57,756 nucleotides of DNA, taken from contig JABMPJ010000196.1 in assembly GCA_013203785.1 (NCBI GenBank), positions 1 through 57,756 of the forward strand. The letters run 5' to 3'. The number at the start of each line of letters is the position of its first letter. The first letter of the stretch is position 1. Below the pieces are notes generated by a model that ran no database searches, was not told the origin of the DNA, and saw nothing but the letters and a program-made list of their open reading frames with translations. The position numbers and the translations under genes were made by a program. Positions 17,056 through 26,136 of this stretch are shown piece after piece. This DNA comes from Lentisphaerota bacterium (GTDB lineage Bacteria; Verrucomicrobiota; Kiritimatiellia; UBA8416; JABMPJ01).

Positions 17056-20000
17056 ATGATTGATCACATTACGAAATCAGCGCTCAAAGTGCCCGGCCTG
17101 GTGTTGCTGGCCGTGTTGGCCATTCTGGGGCTAGGGGTATTCCAGTATAGACGCATGCCGGTGGACGCGTTTCCCGACATATCTCCGATTATGGTGCCCG
17201 TGTTTGCGGAGGGGCACGGCATGGCCCCCGAAGAGATCGAGCGGTTGATCACCTATCCAATCGAGTCGGCGATGAATGGTTTGCCGGGGGTCACACAGAT
17301 CAAATCGACGTCCGCCTTCGGCATGGCCGTCGTCTACGTCTACTTCAAAGATAGCACCGATATCTATTTTGCCAGGCAGTTGGTCGGCGAACGGCTCTCG
17401 AGCGTGATGGCCGAATTGCCTGAGACGGATGAGCCTCCCACGTTGGGACCCATATCGACCGGTTTGGGGCAGATTTTCCTCTACTACCTCGAAGCCGATC
17501 CGGCCGTGGTGGATACGGAGGGAAAACCTCTCAACACCTGGTTGCGCGAGCTGAACGATTGGGTCGTGAAGTTTCAGCTGCAGACCGTGCCGGGTGTGAC
17601 AGAGATCCTCTCCATTGGTGGCCATGTGTTACAATATCAGGTCCGGGTGAATCCGAACGCCCTGTTGAAGTATGACCTGACGCTGGAGGACCTGGTCGAT
17701 TCGATCCACGCCAACAATCGCAATGTGGGCGGTCAATTTTTGGTGATGGGTTCCGAAGAGCATCTCGTGCGTGGGGTGGGCCTGTTGGAGAGCCTGGAGG
17801 ATATCCGGACCATCGCGGTCAAACTGGTTGACGGGCGCCCCGTACTGCTCTCGGATGTGGCCGAGGTGGCATACGGCAACGAGATTCGGCGCGGCGTGAT
17901 CACGCTGAACGGCGAACGCGAAGTGGTATCGGGCATGGTGCTGAAGCTCTTCGGAGAGAACACGTCGGAGGTCATTGAGCGTCTCTACGCTAAGGTGGCC
18001 GAGGTCGAGCAGGCCTTGCCAGAGGGTGTCACGCTGGTGCCTTACTACGAGCAAGGCGAGCTGGTGCACAACGCGACCGGTACCGTGAAACGGTCGCTCT
18101 TGATCGGAAGTATCCTGGTGGTGCTGACGCTGGGCCTTTTCCTTGGCAATCTGCGCACGGCCTTCATCGTGGCACTGTCGCTGCCCATCTGTGCGCTGGT
18201 GGCCGTGCTTTGCATGGGGCTGAGAGGCATATCGGCCAACCTCATGTCGTTGGGTGGAATCGCGATAGCAATTGGGATGCTGGGCGATGGGGCGATCGTG
18301 ATGGTGGAAAATCTCTTCCGACACTTGGGAGAGCGGCACGGCCACGGCGAGTCCAAGGCGACCATAATCTACGAGTCGGCACGCGAGGTGAGCCGTCCGA
18401 TCGTTTTCTCGATTGCGATCATTATCATCGTGTTTTTACCGCTCTTCACGCTCGAAGGTGTCGAGGGCAAGATGTTCGCGCCGATGGCATTTACCATTGC
18501 GTTCGCGCTGTTCGGGTCGCTCCTGGTGGCCATTCTGGTGGCCCCGGTGCTGTCGCTCTATCTTCTCAAGGAGGGGCCACAAAAAGAACTTCCTCTGATC
18601 CGTGCTCTTAAAGCCTTCTACCGCCCTCTACTGGCCGGAGCCATCCGTTTTAAGGCCGTGGTGGTCGGAGTGGCTGTGGCGGTGCTGTTGGGCAGCCTGG
18701 CCTTGGTACCGCTGCTGGGGACCGAATTCATTCCCACGCTGGAAGAGGGCTCCATTCTGATCGGCGTGACCATGGCCCCCTCCATTTCGCTGGAAGAGGG
18801 CACCCGGTTGATCATGGCGCTGGAGCGGGAAATCACACAGTTTGATGCGGTCGATGAGACCATCTCCCGGATCGGTCGCCCTGAGGCGGGCAGCCATCCT
18901 CATCCGGTCAACTACGCCGAAGTCCACATCGAGCTAAAGCCCTTCAAGGAGTGGAAGCAGTTCAAAACCAAGGCGAAGCTGATCGAGTCGATTGAGGCCA
19001 AGCTTAAACCTTTCCCCGGCGTCCAGCTCAACTTCACGCAGCCGATTCAAAACGCTTTTGACGAGCTGCTCTCGGGGATAAAATCCCAGTTGGCGATCAA
19101 GCTCTACGGCGAGGATCTGGACGTGCTACGACGCAAGGCCGAAGAGATCCGGGGGGCGATTGACACGATTCCCGGTCTGGTCGACCTCTCCTCGGAGCAG
19201 AGCTTTGGTCAGCCCCAGGTACAGATTGTGGCCAACCGAGAGGCCTGCGCCCGCTTTGGGGTGACGGTGGGTGAGATCATGGAGATGGTGGAGCTGGCTG
19301 TGGGTGGGGAGGTGATTGATGACATCTACCTCAATACGCGGCGCTTCGGGATTCACATGCGATTCGAGGAGGCCTACCGCGCTGATCCTGATGCCATTCG
19401 GAACATTCTTGTGCCGACCGGCCTCGGGGGCGTCATCCCGCTCTCGCAAGTAGCGCGGGTCGAGCAGGTCACGGGTCCGATCCAGATTAACCGTGAGAAG
19501 AATCAGAGGCGCTGGATTGTACAGGGCAATGTACGCGGGAGAGATCTCGGGAGTGTCGTCGCGGACATCCAGGCGCAAATTGCCGAACGGGTATCCCTGC
19601 CGCCCGGCTACACCGTCGAGTACGGCGGCCAATTTGAGAATCAGCAGCGCGCCATGAAGCGTCTCTCGATCATTGTGCCGACCGTGATCCTGATGGTGTT
19701 GGTGATGCTCTGGATGTCCTTCGGTGTGATGCGGCATGCCCTCATCATCATCGTCAACGTCCCGCTGGCATTGATTGGCGGCATTCTCGGCCTCTGCGTG
19801 ACGGGTGCCTATCTCTCTGTCCCGGCCTCAGTGGGGTTCATCGCGCTCTTCGGCATCGCGGTGCAGAACGGCATGGTCCTTGTGACCTACTTCAACGATC
19901 TGCGGGGGCGGGGCAAGACGGTACGCGAGGCGGTGACGGAGGGCGCGGAGTTGCGGTTGCGTCCTGTCTTGATGACCGCCCTGACAACCGTACTGGGACT

Positions 20001-20172
20001 GCTGCCTCTGCTGCTGGCTCGTGGGATAGGTGCCGATGTGCAGCGGCCGCTGGCCACGGTGGTGGTTTTTGGGCTGACCACCTCAACTCTCCTGACATTG
20101 TTCGTGATCCCATCCGTCTATGTGTGGGTGGAAGAGCACGTCGAACGGCGGCGCGCCATCCCTTCGTCGTAA
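17056..20172 (+). CDS. CzcA/CusA-type heavy-metal RND transporter
   Basis: A 1038-residue proton-driven pump with the expected 12 membrane helices and two large periplasmic loops. It starts MIDHITKSAL and has the HME-RND D-A-F-P-D-I-S near residue 37. The TM4 signature is GGIAIAIGMLGDGAIVMVEN: it keeps one Asp and the Glu but has the G-I-A-I-A-I-G of CusA rather than the first Asp of CzcA (D-F-G). The later helix reads F-D-E-L-L-S-G-I-K-S, as in divalent-metal pumps, where CusA has a key Met. Substrate is therefore undecided between Cu/Ag and Zn/Co/Cd. The gene ends the efflux operon, with a palindromic repeat 14 bases after its stop. Confidence 0.92.
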   Translation: MIDHITKSALKVPGLVLLAVLAILGLGVFQYRRMPVDAFPDISPIMVPVFAEGHGMAPEEIERLITYPIESAMNGLPGVTQIKSTSAFGMAVVYVYFKDSTDIYFARQLVGERLSSVMAELPETDEPPTLGPISTGLGQIFLYYLEADPAVVDTEGKPLNTWLRELNDWVVKFQLQTVPGVTEILSIGGHVLQYQVRVNPNALLKYDLTLEDLVDSIHANNRNVGGQFLVMGSEEHLVRGVGLLESLEDIRTIAVKLVDGRPVLLSDVAEVAYGNEIRRGVITLNGEREVVSGMVLKLFGENTSEVIERLYAKVAEVEQALPEGVTLVPYYEQGELVHNATGTVKRSLLIGSILVVLTLGLFLGNLRTAFIVALSLPICALVAVLCMGLRGISANLMSLGGIAIAIGMLGDGAIVMVENLFRHLGERHGHGESKATIIYESAREVSRPIVFSIAIIIIVFLPLFTLEGVEGKMFAPMAFTIAFALFGSLLVAILVAPVLSLYLLKEGPQKELPLIRALKAFYRPLLAGAIRFKAVVVGVAVAVLLGSLALVPLLGTEFIPTLEEGSILIGVTMAPSISLEEGTRLIMALEREITQFDAVDETISRIGRPEAGSHPHPVNYAEVHIELKPFKEWKQFKTKAKLIESIEAKLKPFPGVQLNFTQPIQNAFDELLSGIKSQLAIKLYGEDLDVLRRKAEEIRGAIDTIPGLVDLSSEQSFGQPQVQIVANREACARFGVTVGEIMEMVELAVGGEVIDDIYLNTRRFGIHMRFEEAYRADPDAIRNILVPTGLGGVIPLSQVARVEQVTGPIQINREKNQRRWIVQGNVRGRDLGSVVADIQAQIAERVSLPPGYTVEYGGQFENQQRAMKRLSIIVPTVILMVLVMLWMSFGVMRHALIIIVNVPLALIGGILGLCVTGAYLSVPASVGFIALFGIAVQNGMVLVTYFNDLRGRGKTVREAVTEGAELRLRPVLMTALTTVLGLLPLLLARGIGADVQRPLATVVVFGLTTSTLLTLFVIPSVYVWVEEHVERRRAIPSS

Positions 20173-20185
20173 GCCCGCTGCTTTT

Positions 20186-20236
20186 GTAACGTTGGCCGTC
20201 CTCGGCCAATGATTGGCCGGGGACGGCCAACGCTAC
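20186..20236. repeat. 51-bp palindromic repeat, copy 1
   Basis: Two 25-base arms around one central base. The left arm runs GTAACGTTGGCCGTCC then TCGGCCAAT, and the right arm is its complement except for one mismatch and one G:T pair. A nearly identical element lies at 37821-37871. It sits in the 3' region of the CzcA-like gene and before proS. The surrounding gap 20173-20404 holds nothing else recognised. Confidence 0.85.
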
Positions 20237-20404
20237 AGGCATCTCATCGAGTGTCCGACGATGGAGAGTGCTGATCGCTGGCGTGAACGGCGCTCGTCAA
20301 GTGGCGAGCTCCCGTGGCGTTTGTCGTCCGCTCACCATCCCCGCTTTGACAAACGGGAGCGATGCGAGTAGCTTGCAGGGCTGAATCACAACGGGAGCAC
20401 AACG

Positions 20405-21931
20405 GTGGCAAAGAAACAGAAGACAGCGATCAGTCCGACGCGGGCTGAAGATTATCCCGAATGGTATCAGCAGGTGGTGCGTTCGGCCGAGCTGGCCGAG
20501 ACCAGTGCGGTGCGCGGGTGCATGGTCATTCGGCCGTGGGGCTATGCCATATGGGAGAACATCCGTGATGCGCTGGACCGTAAGTTCAAGGCCACGGGCC
20601 ATGTGAATGCCTATTTTCCTCTCTTTATTCCTCTCAGCTTTCTGGAGAAGGAAGCGGAGCATGTGGAAGGCTTTGCCAAGGAGTGTGCGGTCGTTACGCA
20701 CCATCGTCTGGAGGCGGGCCCCGATGGTGGACTGGTGCCGGCAGGCGAGCTTGAAGAGCCGCTCGTGGTGCGGCCGACCTCGGAGACGATCATTGGTGCG
20801 ACCTATGCCAAGTGGGTGCAGAGCTATCGTGACCTGCCGATATTGATCAACCAGTGGGCCAATGTGGTGCGTTGGGAGATGCGTACGCGCCTCTTTTTGC
20901 GTACGACTGAGTTCCTGTGGCAAGAGGGGCACACGGCCCACGAGACGCGCGATGAGGCGTGGGAGGAGACGCTCACGATTCTGGAGGTCTACAAGCGCTT
21001 CGCCGAGGAGTATATGGCGGTACCGGTTCTGACGGGCGAAAAGACTGCCGGCGAACGCTTCCCCGGTGCAAGTAATACATTCTGTATTGAGGCGATGATG
21101 CAGGACTGCAAAGCGCTGCAAGCTGGTACGAGTCACTTTCTTGGACAGAATTTCGCCAAGGCCTCCGGCATTCAATTCCAGTCGCGTGACGGAGAGGTGG
21201 AACACGCGTGGACCACCTCGTGGGGGGTATCGACGCGACTGATTGGTGGGCTGATTATGGTGCATGCGGACGACAACGGCATGGTGATCCCGCCGCGCCT
21301 GGCACCCTCACACGTGGCCATCCTCCCCATCTTCCGGAGTGACGAGGAGCGCGATGCTGTGTTGCCTTACTGCGAGGCGCTGGCCGCACAGCTACGTGAG
21401 GTGTCCTATCGTGGGCGTCCATTGGGGGTCGAGTTGGACACCCGCGACATGAACGCCGGTGAAAAGGGGTGGAGCTGGGTCAAGAAGGGTATTCCGGTGA
21501 CGGTTGAGGTCGGCCCACGCGACATGGCGGAGGGTACTGTCTATGTCGGCCGTCGCGACGTGGAGCGCAACGAGCGCTATGGTCAGCCCCGCGACCTGTT
21601 TGTGGCAGGCGTACCGGAGTTGCTTGAGGAGATTCAGGCCGCGCTGTTTGACCGGGCCAAGGCCTTCATGGACGAGCACACACGGGCCATTGATGAGTGG
21701 GAGGCCTTCGTTGCGTTCTTTACGCCCGAGAATGAGGAAAAGCCGGAATCGCACGGTGGGTTTGCGCTATCGCACTGGTGCGAGAGCGAGGCCTGCGAGA
21801 AGCGCATTAACGACGACCTCAAAGTGACCATCCGCTGCATTCCCGGCGATCGTGGCGCCGATGGCACGGGCATGTGCGTGGCCTGTGGTAAGCCCAGCCC
21901 AGGGCGTGTGGTCTTCGCGAAGTCGTACTAG
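20405..21931 (+). CDS. proS: Prolyl-tRNA synthetase, archaeal/eukaryal type (ProS type 3)
   Basis: A 508-residue class II aminoacyl-tRNA synthetase that charges tRNA-Pro. Motif 2 region: RPTSETIIGATYAKWV and N-V-V-R-W-E-M-R-T-R-L-F-L-R-T-T-E-F-L-W-Q-E-G-H-T-A; motif 3: W-G-V-S-T-R-L-I-G-G-L-I-M. It lacks the roughly 180-residue editing insertion of the bacterial ProS and ends with a Cys-rich zinc-like domain (C-E-S-E-A-C, C-V-A-C-G) and a terminal Tyr, both marks of the archaeal-type enzyme. The start is GTG with GGGAG upstream; the first residues M-A-K-K-Q-K fit the family. Confidence 0.95.
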   Translation: MAKKQKTAISPTRAEDYPEWYQQVVRSAELAETSAVRGCMVIRPWGYAIWENIRDALDRKFKATGHVNAYFPLFIPLSFLEKEAEHVEGFAKECAVVTHHRLEAGPDGGLVPAGELEEPLVVRPTSETIIGATYAKWVQSYRDLPILINQWANVVRWEMRTRLFLRTTEFLWQEGHTAHETRDEAWEETLTILEVYKRFAEEYMAVPVLTGEKTAGERFPGASNTFCIEAMMQDCKALQAGTSHFLGQNFAKASGIQFQSRDGEVEHAWTTSWGVSTRLIGGLIMVHADDNGMVIPPRLAPSHVAILPIFRSDEERDAVLPYCEALAAQLREVSYRGRPLGVELDTRDMNAGEKGWSWVKKGIPVTVEVGPRDMAEGTVYVGRRDVERNERYGQPRDLFVAGVPELLEEIQAALFDRAKAFMDEHTRAIDEWEAFVAFFTPENEEKPESHGGFALSHWCESEACEKRINDDLKVTIRCIPGDRGADGTGMCVACGKPSPGRVVFAKSY

Positions 21932-21933
21932 AA

Positions 21934-22314
21934 CTAGGTCCGTACGGCGATGCACTCGATCTCGATGCGCGCATCAAGCGGCAAGCGCGCCACCTGGACC
22001 GTTGACCGGGCCGGGGCGTGTGCGCCGAAGCATTCCTGGTAGACGGTGTTCATGGCCGCAAAATCCTGAAGATCGGCCATAAATACGGTCGTCTTGACGA
22101 CGGCGGCCAGCGTCAGATCCACCGCTCCCAACACCGCCGCCATATTGCCCAGAACCTGGCGGGTCTGTTCGGCGATATCGTTGGCCATGATTTTGCCCGT
22201 GGCCGGATCGATCGGGAGTTGTCCGGAACAGAAGATGGTGCTCTCTGTGGCGATGGCTTGGCTGTAGGGTCCGATGGCTGCTGGAGCCAATTCTGTAGCG
22301 ATGGCTTTAATCAT
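21934..22314 (-). CDS. ridA: RidA family enamine/imine deaminase
   Basis: A 126-residue RidA (YjgF/YER057c) protein. It has the family signature set: A-I-G-P-Y-S-Q-A near the N-terminus, S-G-Q-L-P-I-D-P-x-T-G, T-V-F-M-A-D-L-x-D-F-A-A-M-N, and R-S-T-V-Q-V-A-R-L-P with the catalytic Arg, followed by I-E-I-E-C-I-A. It hydrolyses reactive enamines or imines made by PLP enzymes. The start M-I-K-A-I has GAGGAA upstream. It overlaps the end of tadA by 8 bases, so the two are one transcript, and it converges on proS with its stop two bases past the proS stop. Confidence 0.93.
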   Translation of the reverse strand: MIKAIATELAPAAIGPYSQAIATESTIFCSGQLPIDPATGKIMANDIAEQTRQVLGNMAAVLGAVDLTLAAVVKTTVFMADLQDFAAMNTVYQECFGAHAPARSTVQVARLPLDARIEIECIAVRT

Positions 22315-22846
22315 TCTGATTCCTCGTGTCTGTCTGTTGGTTGCCATCTGGGTTGGGGGTGTGTTTGGTCCTTCGCTCGCGAAAGAACGACTGTAGTATA
22401 TCGCGGCACTGCTGCTCCATCACTCCCGTAATGACCTCGCAGCGATGGTTCAGATTGGGGTGGTCGAGTATGTTGAAGACGGAGAGCGCGCCGCCGCGCT
22501 TGGGATCGGGGACGCCGTAGACCACCGTGGGAATGCGCCCCAGGATGATGCCGCCGGCACACATGGGGCAGGGCTCCTTGGTAACATAGAGGATTGTGTC
22601 CGTCAGGCGCCAATCACCAAGGGCACTGGCCGCCTGAGTAATGGCCAGGATCTCGGCGTGGGCGGTTGGGTCTTTGAGCAGCTCGGTTTGATTGTGGGCG
22701 CGCCCGATAACGGCCCCAACTGGCATGTCGCGATGGGGGGCGGTGTTGATGATGATGCAACCTGCGGGCACCTCGCCGGCGGAAGCGGCACGGTCGGCCT
22801 CGCGCAGAGCGAGGTCCATGAAGTGTTCATGGTTGGGAAGGTTCAT
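22307..22846 (-). CDS. tadA: tRNA-specific adenosine deaminase-like protein
   Basis: A 179-residue CDA-fold deaminase. The zinc site is H-A-E (AHAEILAI) with P-C-P-M-C-A-G-G, and A-G-E-V-P-A-G precedes it. The C-terminal part (V-Y-G-V-P-D-P-K-R-G-G-A, then F-F-R-E-R-R) matches TadA and guanine-deaminase-like proteins. TadA makes inosine at A34 of tRNA-Arg. The first ATG giving a family-like N-terminus (M-N-L-P-N-H-E-H-F-M) is at 22846; it has no clear ribosome site, and upstream in-frame ATGs (22900 and beyond) would add unrelated residues. Compared with TadA it has a short insert after A-G-C-I-I-I. It shares an 8-base overlap with ridA. Confidence 0.85.
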   Translation of the reverse strand: MNLPNHEHFMDLALREADRAASAGEVPAGCIIINTAPHRDMPVGAVIGRAHNQTELLKDPTAHAEILAITQAASALGDWRLTDTILYVTKEPCPMCAGGIILGRIPTVVYGVPDPKRGGALSVFNILDHPNLNHRCEVITGVMEQQCRDILQSFFRERRTKHTPNPDGNQQTDTRNQND

Positions 22847-22979
22847 CGGATAAGCGTACTGTAGGATGGCCATCGGTGCATGCTTTATCGCGGGTTCCAT
22901 TTTGTTTTTTTTGAGCTGTTCGCTCTGAGTGATGGTCTCTAATATAGCCAAACGAGAGAGATGTTGATGGGAGAGGTCG

Positions 22980-25469
22980 ATGGGGCGCTGGTGGTGTAAC
23001 GTTCGGAGCAGGGTGGCCGATAGCCCGTACATGGTACGCGTGCTAGTGGTTGGGCTGTTGTACTATTGTGGTGCCCGCTTGGGCCTTTATCTCTCGTTTC
23101 AGCCCAGCAATATCGGTGCGTTGTGGCCACCCAATGCGGTCCTTCTGGTGGCACTCCTCTTGCAGCCCCGACGCCGCTGGTGGGGATATCTTCTCGTGGC
23201 CCTCCCGGCCGAACTGGCGGCCGATCTGCCGTGTGGCATATCGCTGCACGAGAGCGTGCTCTTCCTGATGGCCGATTATGTTGAAGTGCTCACGGCGGCT
23301 CTCCTCCTCGGTGTGGTGGTTCCCGGGCCACTCCGTTTCAACCGACTGAGAGAGACGATGGCATTCGTGGCGAGCGCGGTGGTTGTGGCCCCCTTTGTTG
23401 CGGCCTTTCCCGGTGCGCTGGCAGGAGGATTTGATGTGGCTTCCGCGGAGTTCTGGCCGCGCGCCCATAGCTGGTTTCTTTCGGATGCGCTGACCCACAT
23501 TGCCGTTACGCCCTTTCTGCTCCTCCTGTTTGGGGGAGCAGAAGATGAGTCAGGGCCGGAAGGGGGGCGCACGGCGGAATGCGCGGCCCTTGGGGTGCTG
23601 CTCATCATAGGGTGTCTGGTCCTCTTTGGACGCGATGTGTCGTCACATGGCGAGTTCCATTCGCTTTTCTACTTGCCGGTGCCGATGCTCGTATGGGCCG
23701 CGGTCCGCATGGGGCGCACCTACAGTTTCGGGTGCATGTGCACGGTTGCCCTGTTAGCGGTATGGTATGCCGCGCAAGGACGGGGGCCGTTCGGGCACGG
23801 GGTCCAGGCAGGCTGTGTCATGGATATGCAGGTTGCGCTGCTCCTGTCGTTGACGCCGATCGCGATGTTGGCATCGCTGATTGCCGAGCACCACAACACG
23901 GCACGTGAGCTCAGGGATTCGGAGGAGAAGTATCGCCTGCTGGTCGATCACGCGGGCGACATGGTAGTTAAGATGGATCGCAGTGGCCAATTCCTCTATG
24001 TCAGTCCGGAGTACTGCCGGGTGTATGGCAAGAGCGAATCCGAGCTGCTTGGCCAAGCCCATATGCCTTTGGTGCATGATGACGACCACGCCCAAACGGA
24101 GGCGGCCATGGGTGATGTCCTGTCTCCGCCTCACAGATGCTATCTGGAGCAGCGGTCTGCCACGGTGCGGGGCTGGCAGTGGATTGCGTGGCGTTACACC
24201 GGGATAGTGAGCGACAAGGGAAGCGTTGAGTCTATCGTGGGGGTAGGGCGAAACATCGACTCGCTGAAGGCGGCCGAAGGGGAACGGCAGTCACTTTTAA
24301 GACGTTTGGGGCAATCGGAAAAAATGGAAGCGCTCAATCTATTGGCAGGGGGGGTGGCGCATGACCTGAACAATATCCTTTCAGGCATCATCACCTATCC
24401 TGATCTGCTACTGATGGACTTGCCGGAGGATAGCAACCTGCGTGAGCCGCTGGAAGCAATCCGGAACAGCGGGTTTCGAGCCGCTGCCGTGGTGCGGGAC
24501 ATGGTGGGGCTGTCGCGCCGCAGAAGCGCGCCATGGATCCCGGGGAATCTCTCCCGGATTCTGACTGAATACCTTGGTTCAAGCGAGCATGAGGGCCTGA
24601 TGGCTCGTTTCCCTGAGGTCGAGCTGGTGGCGGATCTCGACGCTGGCATCCTGGGTGTATCCTGCGATCCCCTGCATCTACGCAAGGCCATCGGGAATCT
24701 TATCCTCAACGCGGTCGAAACGCTGAGCCCGGGTGGGCGCGTGACCGTTAAGACGGAGAACCGCTACATCGAGAATGGGCTGGTGGCCTATGAGTCCATC
24801 CCGGCCGGCGAATACGCCGTGCTGGTGGTCTCGGACAGTGCCGGAGAGGTTGCGGCAGAGGACTTGACCCGGATCTTTGACCCCTTCTACACGCGCAAGG
24901 TTTTAGGATGGGGTGGGACCGGCCTGGGGCTGACCGTGGTGTGGAATGTTGTGCACGACCATGGAGGGTTCATTGATGTGACGAGTCGCGTGGGTGAAGG
25001 TACGACGTTCACACTCTACTTTCCCGGTCAGCGTATGGCGATCCCTGACGCGTCGGAAGTGGTGTCTTCACGTGATTACGAGGGCGATGGCGAGCATGTA
25101 TTGGTGGTGGATGATGAGCCGGCCCAACGCGATATTGCCCAGCATCTTCTACAGCGCCTGATGTATCGCGTCGACACCGTTGACAGTGGTATGGCTGCGC
25201 TCAAGCATCTGCAAAGCCAGCCGGTCGACCTGGTGATTCTTGATATGATTATGCCCAGCGGCATGGACGGACAGGAAACCTACGCCAAGTTAGTGGATCT
25301 GCAACCGGGGCTCAAGGTCGTGGTGGCGAGTGGCTTTGCCACTATGGACACGATTGAGGAGATGCGGCGCTCCGGTGTGACTCACTACGTCGAGAAGCCC
25401 TACACCATGGTCAGTCTCGGTCGGGCGGTGTATGAGGTGCTACACCAGATACCCTCTGGATCAGTCTAG
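22980..25469 (+). CDS. MASE1-PAS hybrid sensor histidine kinase with receiver domain
   Basis: An 829-residue membrane sensor. Residues about 17-305 are an eight-helix MASE1 domain (GALWPPNAVLLVALLL, WPRAHSWFLSDALTHIAVTPFLLLL). A PAS domain follows (about 312-430; YRLLVDHAGDMVVKMDRSG). The kinase has A-H-D-L-N-N with the phospho-His, an N-L-I-L-N-A box, F-D-P-F-Y-T-R-K and G-G-T-G-L-G-L-T ATP-lid motifs. A receiver domain ends it (VLVVDDEPAQRD, D-M-I-M-P-S-G-M-D-G, E-K-P-Y). It is probably a phosphorelay sensor with unknown signal and partner. GGGAGAGG lies before the ATG. It converges on queC, overlapping by 9 bases. No response-regulator gene is adjacent. Confidence 0.92.
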   Translation: MGRWWCNVRSRVADSPYMVRVLVVGLLYYCGARLGLYLSFQPSNIGALWPPNAVLLVALLLQPRRRWWGYLLVALPAELAADLPCGISLHESVLFLMADYVEVLTAALLLGVVVPGPLRFNRLRETMAFVASAVVVAPFVAAFPGALAGGFDVASAEFWPRAHSWFLSDALTHIAVTPFLLLLFGGAEDESGPEGGRTAECAALGVLLIIGCLVLFGRDVSSHGEFHSLFYLPVPMLVWAAVRMGRTYSFGCMCTVALLAVWYAAQGRGPFGHGVQAGCVMDMQVALLLSLTPIAMLASLIAEHHNTARELRDSEEKYRLLVDHAGDMVVKMDRSGQFLYVSPEYCRVYGKSESELLGQAHMPLVHDDDHAQTEAAMGDVLSPPHRCYLEQRSATVRGWQWIAWRYTGIVSDKGSVESIVGVGRNIDSLKAAEGERQSLLRRLGQSEKMEALNLLAGGVAHDLNNILSGIITYPDLLLMDLPEDSNLREPLEAIRNSGFRAAAVVRDMVGLSRRRSAPWIPGNLSRILTEYLGSSEHEGLMARFPEVELVADLDAGILGVSCDPLHLRKAIGNLILNAVETLSPGGRVTVKTENRYIENGLVAYESIPAGEYAVLVVSDSAGEVAAEDLTRIFDPFYTRKVLGWGGTGLGLTVVWNVVHDHGGFIDVTSRVGEGTTFTLYFPGQRMAIPDASEVVSSRDYEGDGEHVLVVDDEPAQRDIAQHLLQRLMYRVDTVDSGMAALKHLQSQPVDLVILDMIMPSGMDGQETYAKLVDLQPGLKVVVASGFATMDTIEEMRRSGVTHYVEKPYTMVSLGRAVYEVLHQIPSGSV

Positions 25470-26132
25470 CGGGTCGGGCAGCCCAGCATCGCTAAAGGCT
25501 TGGCGGCGCTCCGCACAGCTTGGGCACGTTCCGCAGGAACGTGCGCCGCCACGGTAGCATGTCCAGGTCTGGCTAAAGTCGACGCCCAGTTCAGCCCCCA
25601 ATGTCACGATCTCCATCTTGCGCTTGCTGACGAAGGGCGCGTGTACCGTCACAGCACGCCTGCGGTTGAGGGCCAGGAGCTGGTTAATACGCGCCAGAAA
25701 GTCCGTCGTGCAATCCCAGTAGCCATATTCGTCCTGAGCCTGGGCGCCGTAGTAGATGTCAACCGCACCGATCGCCTCGGCGTACGCGGCCGCAATGGAG
25801 AGGAGGACCATGTTGCGATTGGGCACATAGGTTGGGGGTTGTGTGCGCTCGGAGGCACTGAGCGAGTCGAGATCCGGGACGGCCACCTCAGGATTGGTCA
25901 GCACGCTGCCTTGGGCGGTCAGGGTACCGAAGTCGGCCACGTCCATGACCCGGTGGTCGGCTACGTCTGCCAGGGCCGCCTGGGCCGTCGCCGCCTTGAG
26001 CTCACGGTCGTGCCGCTGTCCGTAGAAGAACGAGAGGGCGTGTAGCGGCCCAACGTCCAGGCGTCGGCGCACGTAGTGGATGAGGGTCGATGAATCCAGT
26101 CCACCGGAGAGGAGCACGACCACGGGATCCAT
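25461..26132 (-). CDS. queC: 7-cyano-7-deazaguanine synthase
   Basis: A 223-residue ATP-dependent enzyme that converts CDG to preQ0 in the queuosine pathway. The PP-loop is V-V-L-L-S-G-G-L-D-S-S-T-L at the N-terminus. F-F-Y-G-Q-R-H, Y-V-P-N-R-N and A-Q-D-E-Y-G-Y-W-D-C lie in the core. The zinc site near the end is C-Y-R-G-G, C-G-T-C, C-A-E-R (four Cys). I start at M-D-P; M-R-G-S-K-P-M-D-P from 26150 is also possible and would overlap the upstream gene. It follows the nucleotide-sugar dehydrogenase by four bases and converges on the histidine kinase gene. Confidence 0.93.
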   Translation of the reverse strand: MDPVVVLLSGGLDSSTLIHYVRRRLDVGPLHALSFFYGQRHDRELKAATAQAALADVADHRVMDVADFGTLTAQGSVLTNPEVAVPDLDSLSASERTQPPTYVPNRNMVLLSIAAAYAEAIGAVDIYYGAQAQDEYGYWDCTTDFLARINQLLALNRRRAVTVHAPFVSKRKMEIVTLGAELGVDFSQTWTCYRGGARSCGTCPSCAERRQAFSDAGLPDPLD

Positions 26133-26136
26133 CGGT

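Noticed and set aside
20297-21265. A 322-residue minus-strand frame.
   Set aside because: It is fully antisense to proS, whose identity is certain. Long antisense frames are common in GC-rich DNA.
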